Positions 34,666 to 41,016 of a stretch of 64,000 nucleotides of DNA are shown here, one piece after another. Numbering within the stretch: position 1 is the first letter of the stretch; each line of letters opens with the position of its first letter. Position numbers and translations under genes: made by a program. Source of the stretch: Verrucomicrobiales bacterium (GTDB taxonomy: Bacteria > Verrucomicrobiota > Verrucomicrobiia > Limisphaerales > CANJXF01); NCBI GenBank assembly GCA_947478865.1, contig CANJXF010000002.1, positions 62,001-126,000 of the forward strand, read 5' to 3'. A model generated the notes under the pieces. The model made no database searches and had not been told where the DNA came from. It worked only from the letters and a program-made list of their open reading frames with translations.

Positions 34666-35282
34666 CGTTTGTAAATCACGCGCGTGCCAACAATCAAGTC
34701 GTGCAAGCCGCGTTTGTCTTCGCGGAAGGCGACCATCAGGTAGCCGATGCAGAAAATGATTCCACTGAGGAAAGATGCGAGCATTCGCAGAAATGCCTTC
34801 AGGAATCCGATTTTTGAGCCGTCGAGATTAACGATCTTTGCGCCAATCACCATCTTGCCGAGCGTTGCGCCAAAATAACCGTTCAACCCCACGTAATAGA
34901 CCGTGCTGAGAATTGTGTCGTAAAGGAAGCGCATCCCAAAAAGTTGGGAGAGATCAAAAGTAGTCGCGTTGACTCGCACCGGAATACCAAAAATCAAATA
35001 CGAGAGCATGATCAGCGCAACCTGGTCCAGAACATAGGCCCCCAAACGCGGCCAGAATCCCACCGTTTCCATTTCATCTGAACCGACGGCTGCCTTGACC
35101 TCGCCAATATCCGGTTGCAACTCCTGGTATTGGATTGCGGCGATCCAAGTCCCCATGTCGCTGCGCCAGACTTGAGTTTGACGCCCGACTCTTCCGTCGC
35201 GGACCCAGGTTTTCAGCTCGTCGAGCGTCACCGGACCATACTCGCGTCCGTCGCCGCCGATAATCTTATAATTCGTTTCCAT
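34662..35282 (-). CDS. RDD-family membrane protein with N-terminal GYF_2 domain
   Basis: The best start is the ATG at 35282 (METNYKIIGGDGREYGPVTLDEL); the frame extends 18 codons upstream without good start support. Residues 1-50 form a GYF_2 domain (YGPVTLDELKTWVRDGRVGRQTQVWR), thought to bind peptides. Residues about 75-206 form the RDD domain with RLGAYVLDQVALIMLSYLIFGIPV, YDTILSTVYYVGLNGYFGATLGKMVIGAKIV and DKRGLHDLIVGTRVIYKR. The GYF-RDD combination is common in Verrucomicrobiota and Planctomycetota. Role unknown. Coupled to lspA by an ATGA overlap. Confidence 0.85.
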   Translation of the reverse strand: METNYKIIGGDGREYGPVTLDELKTWVRDGRVGRQTQVWRSDMGTWIAAIQYQELQPDIGEVKAAVGSDEMETVGFWPRLGAYVLDQVALIMLSYLIFGIPVRVNATTFDLSQLFGMRFLYDTILSTVYYVGLNGYFGATLGKMVIGAKIVNLDGSKIGFLKAFLRMLASFLSGIIFCIGYLMVAFREDKRGLHDLIVGTRVIYKR

Positions 35283-35412
35283 GACAATGTGCGCTGGTGT
35301 AATCCGGAACGGGGCAAAACACAATTGAATTGTCAAAACTCGCCTTTAGATTCACCGGACAGAAGTTGCGCGGCGGCGGCCAACATCCGCATCGGTTAAA
35401 TTCCTTATTCGG

Positions 35413-35709
35413 GTGCAAAGCACGAATATATTTTGTGTGAATCCATCAATTTCTCCTACCGCTCAATCTGTGCGCGGGTTTTTAATCGTCTATGTTCTGT
35501 CTTTAATCAAGTTGCGCTCGAAGCCGAGGGCTGGTCTCGCTGGTCGTTTCGGCGCGCTGACGCTGTGTGCCAATGGCGCTGATCTTGACCTTGCCAAATT
35601 GCCGCCCGCGGCCTCGCAGAAAATAGATTTCGTCAAAGATTTCCAGCCGATCTTCAGCCAGAGCTGCCTCGGTTGCCCAGGGAGCCCAAACCCACTCCGC
35701 ATCCCTTGA
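35413..35709 (+). pseudogene. Truncated N-terminus of a PSD1-type (Planctomycete) cytochrome gene
   Basis: The 98-codon frame reads like the start of a PSD1/DUF1549/DUF1553 protein: a hydrophobic export segment (GFLIVYVLSL), ANGADLDLAKLPPAASQ, then KIDFVKDFQPIFSQSCLGCPG. In intact genes this is IDFxKDIQPIFxxSCxxCHG, the haem-binding motif; here the His is lost (CPG) and the frame stops ten codons later. Full-length relatives have 700-1000 aa. It is followed directly by a DUF1501 fragment, so most of both genes is gone. Confidence 0.7.
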
Positions 35710-35760
35710 AAAAGTAACGGCGCGCAATCAGTCTCCTGACTTCCTGGAGCGATGTGACCG

Positions 35761-35913
35761 GTGGCGTCAAAGGACAAGCGGCCCCTGACCGACAAACCCA
35801 GCGCAGCCCTGATCAAAGAGTTGAAACAGCGCAGGTTGCTGGAAGACAAGCTCGTTATCTGGGGCGGAGAATTCGGTCGCACTCCAAATTCCAGGGTCGC
35901 GAATTCCGGCTAA
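35761..35913 (+). pseudogene. C-terminal fragment of a DUF1501 gene
   Basis: A 50-codon stretch from 35761 reads [19 protein letters not shown] then [14 protein letters not shown] and stops after VANSG. This is the highly conserved core of DUF1501 (sulfatase-like) proteins ([23 protein letters not shown]), which in intact genes is followed by roughly 100 more residues. DUF1501 genes usually lie directly after PSD1 genes, so the two fragments look like what is left after a deletion removed several kilobases between and within the pair. Confidence 0.72.
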
Positions 35914-35952
35914 CTGACGTGGAAGGCGAACTGGTCCCGAAACTCCTCGCGT

Positions 35953-35985
35953 AAAAAAAATCCACAAATACGAGATTTGTGGATT
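35953..35985 (-). terminator. Rho-independent terminator of the hsp20 pair
   Basis: A perfect 11-bp stem (AATCCACAAAT with ATTTGTGGATT, loop ACGAG) is followed on the minus strand by a run of eight T, counting the stem-closing bases. It lies 22 bases beyond the stop of the downstream hsp20 gene. Confidence 0.85.
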
Positions 35986-36006
35986 CGCGATTCGGTGTAA
36001 AAAAAG

Positions 36007-36393
36007 TTAGTCAGCAACGCTAATTTTTCGTGGCTTCACCTGTTCTGTTTTAGGAAGGACCAGGGTGAGAACGCCCTGCTCCATTTTCGCCGAAATTTTT
36101 TTCGAATCAATCGCAGGATCAATCTCGAAAACCCGGCGATAATCCGCCATCCGGCTCTCCCGATACATTGTTTCGGCTTTCAAAGCCTCCGGCTGCCGGT
36201 GGCCGATGATCGTGATCTCGTTTCCCTCTAGGGTTACTTCCAGTCCCTCCTTGTTCACTCCGGGCATTTCGGCCTCGAGAATGTAGCCATCCTTGTTTTC
36301 GTAAATGTCCACCTCCGGTGAAACGAAGTTTATACGACTGACGTTTCCCATCTGTTTTTCTTGCTGCGCAACAGCATTCATAATTTCCTCCAT
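36007..36393 (-). CDS. Small heat-shock protein, Hsp20/alpha-crystallin family (second copy)
   Basis: The 128-aa cytoplasmic chaperone consists almost wholly of an alpha-crystallin domain: NFVSPEVDIYENKDGYILEAEMPGV, EVTLEGNEITIIGHRQ, YRESRMADYRRVFEID, MEQGVLTLVLPKTEQ. The last part has the GxLxLxxPK pattern of the family. The start at 36393 has GGGAG six bases upstream; an ATG four codons later also has GGAGG in front, so both may be used. The C-terminal IxI-type tail is KISVAD. It lies 45 bases after the longer hsp20 and shares only moderate similarity with it. Confidence 0.9.
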   Translation of the reverse strand: MEEIMNAVAQQEKQMGNVSRINFVSPEVDIYENKDGYILEAEMPGVNKEGLEVTLEGNEITIIGHRQPEALKAETMYRESRMADYRRVFEIDPAIDSKKISAKMEQGVLTLVLPKTEQVKPRKISVAD

Positions 36394-36438
36394 GAAATCT
36401 CCCGCGACCAGGCGCGGTTTGATTTGTTGTGATTCAAT

Positions 36439-36894
36439 TTATTTTACACTGACCTCAATTTGTTTTGGCTTGGCTTCCTCCGCCTTGGGCAACGTGATGG
36501 TCAAAATTCCATCCCTGTAGCTTGCCGTGACCTTGTCCGAAGCCACTGCCGTTGGCAGAGCAACGCTTCGCTGGAATTGCCCCGAAAACCGTTCGGAGCG
36601 ATGGGCTCGCGCTCCTTCCGCTTCGTGGAGCTTGCGCTCGCCCGAAACCAGCAAAGTCCCCTCGTGCAACGATACGTCGATATCTTCCTTCTTCATTCCC
36701 GGCAGTTCTGCTCTGACGAAGAAGTTGTCTTTGTCCTCGAAAAGATCGATCGCAGGAGCCCAGGTGTTGAACGCCTGGCTGGAACCTTCCATCGGCGATT
36801 CGAACAAACGATTCATCTCTTCGCGAAAGTTCAAGAGCTGCTCAAACGGATCGATTGTGGATAGAATTGGTCTCTGCCATCTGGTGATTGTCAT
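36439..36894 (-). CDS. Small heat-shock protein, Hsp20/alpha-crystallin family (first copy)
   Basis: The 151-aa protein starts MTITRWQRPILSTIDPFEQLLNFREEMNRLFE, the classic Hsp20 N-terminal segment, and continues with the alpha-crystallin domain: WAPAIDLFEDKDNFFVRAELPGM, EDIDVSLHEGTLLVSGER, RFSGQFQRSVALPTAV and YRDGILTITLPKAEE. The tail ends KQIEVSVK, with an IEV (I-x-V) anchor. sHsps bind unfolding proteins without ATP. AGGA lies 7 bases before the ATG, and an inverted repeat is found 37-69 bases upstream. Confidence 0.92.
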   Translation of the reverse strand: MTITRWQRPILSTIDPFEQLLNFREEMNRLFESPMEGSSQAFNTWAPAIDLFEDKDNFFVRAELPGMKKEDIDVSLHEGTLLVSGERKLHEAEGARAHRSERFSGQFQRSVALPTAVASDKVTASYRDGILTITLPKAEEAKPKQIEVSVK

Positions 36895-36930
36895 AATAAT
36901 CCTTTCAGTTCTAAGTTCATTTCCAGTTCA

Positions 36931-36963
36931 GCTTGAGACGTGCCAGAGACACGGCACTCAAGC
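36931..36963 (-). promoter_or_regulatory. Inverted repeat upstream of the hsp20 pair, possible heat-shock operator
   Basis: GCTTGAG-ACG-TGCC and GGCA-CTCAAGC form two arms of 11 paired bases around an eight-base spacer, with a three-base bulge in one arm. It includes GGCACTC, reminiscent of one half of the HrcA (CIRCE) site, but the CIRCE layout is not met. Position in front of a heat-shock operon suggests an operator. Confidence 0.4.
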
Positions 36964-37082
36964 CAAATCAGATAAGCGCCAGACTTTCAAAGACTTAGAA
37001 AAAACCGGCTGGTAAACGTTTGACCTGCCTGGGAAAAAGTGTCACAGCAATCCGGTTCGCACTGGAATTATTTGTCACAGTC

Positions 37083-38891
37083 ATGAAAAAAGAAGCGCTC
37101 TCTCTTGCACTCGTCATCTTGTTGGGCATGGCCGGAACCGCAGCCGCAGAACGGCGGGAACTTCGGGTTGGCGTGGCCGGCCACGCGTTTGATCATCTCG
37201 GCAACATTGCCGACCAGGCGGAGACGGCTGCCGCGAGCGGTTGCACAATCATTTACGGAACCGGCTTTGGCGGGATCGGCTACCTTGGACTGCCTTTCCC
37301 TGCTGAACTTGCCGAGCAGCACAAAACCAATTCTGAATACGTAGCCCGTGCCCGGAGAAGCGGAATCCAATTAGCCCTCGGCTATGTCTGCGCCACTTCA
37401 ATCGTAAAACTCGAAACATTCGATCGAAACTGGAGCCCCACTTTTCGCGCGCAATTTACAGCGCCGCCGACGGAATGGTTGCAAAAAGATCGTGATGGCA
37501 AATCGCTCCCCTCCTGGTACGGCGGAGAGTATCGGCCCGCCTGCATGAACAATCCCGACTGGCGAACTTACGAAAAATTCATTGTCCGCCAGCAACTGGA
37601 ATCCGGCTATGACGGAATCTTTTTTGACAACCCGACGGTGCATCAACAGGGCTGCTTCTGTGAACATTGCATGAAAAATTTCGCACGCTTTCTGAATGAT
37701 GAAGGAACGAAACTTGAGTTGCCCAAGACCAACACGGCTGCCTTTCTTCGGAAGATCGCACTCGAACGGCCGAAGGATTTCCTGCGCTTCCGGAGCACGA
37801 TTGCGCGCGAGTTCCTCGGCGAGATTCGCCGCTATGCTCGAACCATCAACCGCAAAGCGCTGATCACCTGCAATAACAGCTTGAATTCACCCGGCGTATT
37901 TTTTTCCCAAAGCCGCGATTACGCCTACAACATCTATGAGATGAGCAAGACGGAAGATCTGGTGGTGGTGGAAGACATGACCAGCCAACCCCGCGTTTTG
38001 CCCAACGGCAGCGTGGTGGAATATGGTCACGTTTATGAAATGCTCCAGGCGATTTCCCGCAACAAACCGCTGGTTGCAGTCGCCATTGCTGATGGCGATT
38101 ACCACACGCCGCCGAATCTTGTGCGTCTCGCCATGGCCGAGGCCGCAGCCCATCGCGCCTCGTATCTTTCCTGGCCGACGTGGCCGGAAAATCAACGAGC
38201 GCGAATGAGTTCCGCGATTCGTCCACAAGCTGATTTCCTTCGGCAGAACGAATCTCTGCTCAATGGAGTCAAGCCGCGCGCCGATGTGCTTTTGTTTATT
38301 CCCTTTCGCAAATGGGTGGAGGCGCGAGATTGCTGGGCCTTGAATGCGACCGCTGCGCTGGCGCGCTCCAACATTCAATTCGAAGTCGTGTGCGAGGATG
38401 CTTTTGTTCAGCGGCTTAAATCCCCTTCCAGTGTGAAATCCGTTCTCCTGCTGGAAACGTTCTCTGATCTAAACCCGCGCGAAATGGCGTCCGTCGAAAA
38501 ATTCCAAGCGCGCCAAGGCCGGATTATAGCACCTGAAAAACGAGATTGGTTTCCTGAACTTTCAAAAGCGTTGAATCACCGGTCAATCGTGGTGGAGGGT
38601 CCGGTTACGGTTCGAGCTACGGTTTGTGATCAAAAGAATAAAACAGTGGTTCACCTGCTGAACCTGGACATAAAACGCCTCTCCTCGTTTGAAGACAAAG
38701 TCACCCCAGCCAAACAGGTGCGATTAAAAATCCGCGTCCCTTTGGCGGGATCTCACTCGGTCCGAATGTTGAGCGCAGAGGCTGGCACGCCGACACAACT
38801 TCAATTCACGTCGCGCACCGATGCTGATGAAAAATGGATCGAAACCACAGTTCCAGAGCTGAGCGTATCCGCAATTCTTGTTGTGCAATGA
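37083..38891 (+). CDS. Secreted glycoside-hydrolase-like protein (hypothetical TIM-barrel)
   Basis: From the ATG at 37083 the 602-aa product opens with a clear signal peptide (KKEALSLALVILLGMAGTAAA). The N-terminal 380 residues look like a TIM barrel of the hypothetical glycosyl hydrolase type: GCTIIYGTGFGGIGYLGLPFP, RSGIQLALGYV, NNPDWRTYEKFIVRQQLESGYDGIFFDNP, then FCEHCMKNFARFLND and RFRSTIAREFLGEIRRYART. The FCEHCMKNF segment is common in this group, where it follows the FDNP strand. The C-terminal part (from about residue 400) resembles a beta-galactosidase-trimerisation-like domain plus a beta-sandwich. Substrate unknown. It is a single gene between hsp20 and the glycan exporter. Confidence 0.75.
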   Translation: MKKEALSLALVILLGMAGTAAAERRELRVGVAGHAFDHLGNIADQAETAAASGCTIIYGTGFGGIGYLGLPFPAELAEQHKTNSEYVARARRSGIQLALGYVCATSIVKLETFDRNWSPTFRAQFTAPPTEWLQKDRDGKSLPSWYGGEYRPACMNNPDWRTYEKFIVRQQLESGYDGIFFDNPTVHQQGCFCEHCMKNFARFLNDEGTKLELPKTNTAAFLRKIALERPKDFLRFRSTIAREFLGEIRRYARTINRKALITCNNSLNSPGVFFSQSRDYAYNIYEMSKTEDLVVVEDMTSQPRVLPNGSVVEYGHVYEMLQAISRNKPLVAVAIADGDYHTPPNLVRLAMAEAAAHRASYLSWPTWPENQRARMSSAIRPQADFLRQNESLLNGVKPRADVLLFIPFRKWVEARDCWALNATAALARSNIQFEVVCEDAFVQRLKSPSSVKSVLLLETFSDLNPREMASVEKFQARQGRIIAPEKRDWFPELSKALNHRSIVVEGPVTVRATVCDQKNKTVVHLLNLDIKRLSSFEDKVTPAKQVRLKIRVPLAGSHSVRMLSAEAGTPTQLQFTSRTDADEKWIETTVPELSVSAILVVQ

Positions 38892-38914
38892 CTCCGAGGC
38901 GCAGCTGGGGTTCA

Positions 38915-40225
38915 TCACAATTTCGCCCCGAGTTGTTCGAGAAGTTTCGGGCGCAACGAGCCGTCCACGGTTTCCATGTCTTTGGCTAAATCGCTCAATT
39001 CCCAGAGCTGGGGCGGGCGCAACACGCCTTGGCTTTTCGGCGCACGGATTTCCAAAGGATAGGCGTGCCAGTGGTAATCGTATCCGTAGGCCCAGTCCTT
39101 TTCGTAAACACCGGCATCGACGAAATATTTTCCGCCCGCGAGGTCAAGTCGTTCGAAGTGCAAAACAATTCGTCCGCATTGATCGATGATGGGCAGTTTC
39201 AAATTCTGCTCGGCGGTGTTGGCATCGAAGCAGATGAACCCGCTCTCGCAACTAATGCTGACGCTGAAAATGGGATGCTGAATGGGACGGCTGGTTTTGA
39301 ATTCGATCGCGACCGACAATGGTTGGCCGGATAGAATTTCTCTGGTGGGCAGTCCATTGGCATCAAACAAGCGAACGGCGGTAATTTCCATTTCCATCGA
39401 GCCAAAACGGTTTTCGTTCACCCGCAGTTCGGTGCCATCGGGCGTGTGAACCTCGGGCATGGACGCCGGAGTTCGTCGCCGCGTTTCAGAAGCGAGTTCA
39501 GCGACGTATTCGCCGACGATGACTTCGGGCGTCCCCCGCGCGACCATTTGGCCGGCGCGCAGCCAGATGACTTCGTCGCAAAATTGTTTCGCCTGCGAAA
39601 GGTCATGGGAAATGAGCAAAATGGTGCAGCCGCGCGCTTTGAATTCTTGAATTCGCGCGAGACACTTCTGCTGAAAGGCCATGTCACCGACGGCCAGCAC
39701 TTCATCGATCAGCAAGATTTCTGGGTCCGTATGAATCGCGACGGAAAACCCGAGGCGCATTTGCATCCCAGTGCTGTAGGTGCGAATCGGGTTGTCGATC
39801 GATTTCTCCAACTCGGCAAACGCGATGATTTCGTCCATGCGCTCGGAAACTTCGCGCCGGGTTAATCCGCAAATAACGCCGCTCACGAATACATTTTCGC
39901 GCCCGGTAAGGTCAGGATGAAAACCAGTCGTCAAATCAAGCAGCGCGCCAATCCGGCCGTTCACGGATATTTCACCCTCATTCGGCTGCCCGACCCCGCC
40001 GATCAACCGGAGCAAGGTCGATTTGCCCGCTCCATTCTGACCAATGATGCCGACCATTTTTCCGGGCGGAACACGGAAGCTGACGTCGCGCAGCGCCCAG
40101 AATTCTTCCTGTAAACGCAGGTTTCTAAAGCCGCGCAGGACCGCTTCCTTAAATGATCCGGGACGATCGGTGTGCAGGCGGCGAAAGCGTTTGCCCAGGT
40201 TTTCGACAACAATGGCATCGTTCAT
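38915..40225 (-). CDS. Wzt-type polysaccharide/teichoic-acid ABC exporter ATPase with C-terminal carbohydrate-binding domain
   Basis: The open frame reaches 40795, but the first 190 codons there are the permease gene read out of frame; the true ATG is at 40225, four bases into the permease stop. The 436-aa protein has NBD motifs IGQNGAGKSTLL (Walker A), YSTGMQMRLGFSVAI (signature) and EILLIDEVLAVGDM (Walker B). The segment TTGFHPDLTGRENVFVSG is diagnostic of Wzt/TagH ATPases. Residues about 270-436 form the C-terminal beta-sandwich that in Wzt recognises the finished O-antigen chain (VRLFDANGLPTREILSGQPLSVAIEF). It works with the adjacent permease to export undecaprenyl-linked glycan. Confidence 0.92.
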   Translation of the reverse strand: MNDAIVVENLGKRFRRLHTDRPGSFKEAVLRGFRNLRLQEEFWALRDVSFRVPPGKMVGIIGQNGAGKSTLLRLIGGVGQPNEGEISVNGRIGALLDLTTGFHPDLTGRENVFVSGVICGLTRREVSERMDEIIAFAELEKSIDNPIRTYSTGMQMRLGFSVAIHTDPEILLIDEVLAVGDMAFQQKCLARIQEFKARGCTILLISHDLSQAKQFCDEVIWLRAGQMVARGTPEVIVGEYVAELASETRRRTPASMPEVHTPDGTELRVNENRFGSMEMEITAVRLFDANGLPTREILSGQPLSVAIEFKTSRPIQHPIFSVSISCESGFICFDANTAEQNLKLPIIDQCGRIVLHFERLDLAGGKYFVDAGVYEKDWAYGYDYHWHAYPLEIRAPKSQGVLRPPQLWELSDLAKDMETVDGSLRPKLLEQLGAKL

Positions 40226-41016
40226 AGTTCCTCCACAAAACGATCTCGCATGGATATGAAAACTTTGTAGCTGAGAAACAGGAAGAGAACGGCGAAGGCC
40301 GCGATGACGCCGAGCGTGGCGAGGTTCGGAATTTTTCCGTAGAGCAACAGATCGCGGTAAGCGCCGATGATGTGAAGCATCGGATTGAGTTTTAGAATGG
40401 GTTGATATTTTTCTGGATAACGGCTGCCACTGTAGAAAACGGGGGTGACGAAAAACATCAGTTGCAGCACCACGCCAATGATGTGTTGGGTATCTCGAAA
40501 AATGACATTCACGGTCGCCAGGAAATAGGCCAGGCTGAGCGTGAAGATAAACTGCAACAACATCAGAAAAGGCAACAGCAGCGCGGTCCACTTCAACTCC
40601 CCGCCACTGATTAGAACGAAGACCAGCAGCAACGGCAGCGCGAGCAGCAGGTTGATCAGATTGGTTGTCACGGTGATGACCGGAAGCATCGGCGCAGGAA
40701 AACCGGGGCGGCGGATTAATTCCCGATGACCGGTGATGGCGTTGGTCGCCTGCACGAGTGAGATTTGAAACCAGGTCCAGGCCAGCATCCCGCAAAAAAG
40801 GAACGCGGGATAATTCTCGATGCCCAGGGGCATAACGACGCGAAAGAGAAATGTGAAAATTAAAAGCTGGAGCAGCGGATTCAAAAGCGACCAGGCGACC
40901 CCGAGCAAGGAAGACTTATATTGGAGTTTCATCTCGCGGATGACTAACTCGCGCAGCAAGTCGCGCAGGTAAACAGTTCGCCCGGGCAATACGGTTGCGA
41001 ACGCTAGTGTTTTCAT
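40222..41016 (-). CDS. Wzm-type polysaccharide ABC exporter permease
   Basis: The 264-aa inner-membrane protein has six TM helices and the ABC-2 signature LVIREMKLQYKSSLLGVAWSLLNPLLQLLIFTFLF near the N-terminus, plus NPMLHIIGAYRDLLLYGKIP at the fifth helix. This is the Wzm/TagG pattern. It starts four bases before the end of the double glycosyltransferase gene (ATGA overlap) and overlaps the ATPase gene by four bases, so all are translationally coupled. The exported glycan is probably the O-antigen or a capsule-like polymer. Confidence 0.92.
   Translation of the reverse strand: MKTLAFATVLPGRTVYLRDLLRELVIREMKLQYKSSLLGVAWSLLNPLLQLLIFTFLFRVVMPLGIENYPAFLFCGMLAWTWFQISLVQATNAITGHRELIRRPGFPAPMLPVITVTTNLINLLLALPLLLVFVLISGGELKWTALLLPFLMLLQFIFTLSLAYFLATVNVIFRDTQHIIGVVLQLMFFVTPVFYSGSRYPEKYQPILKLNPMLHIIGAYRDLLLYGKIPNLATLGVIAAFAVLFLFLSYKVFISMRDRFVEEL

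Noticed and set aside
40226-40795. Possible 190-residue N-terminal extension of the Wzt ATPase
   Set aside because: The segment is the permease gene read in another frame and looks like low-complexity Arg/His sequence; the ATG at 40225 is coupled to the permease stop.
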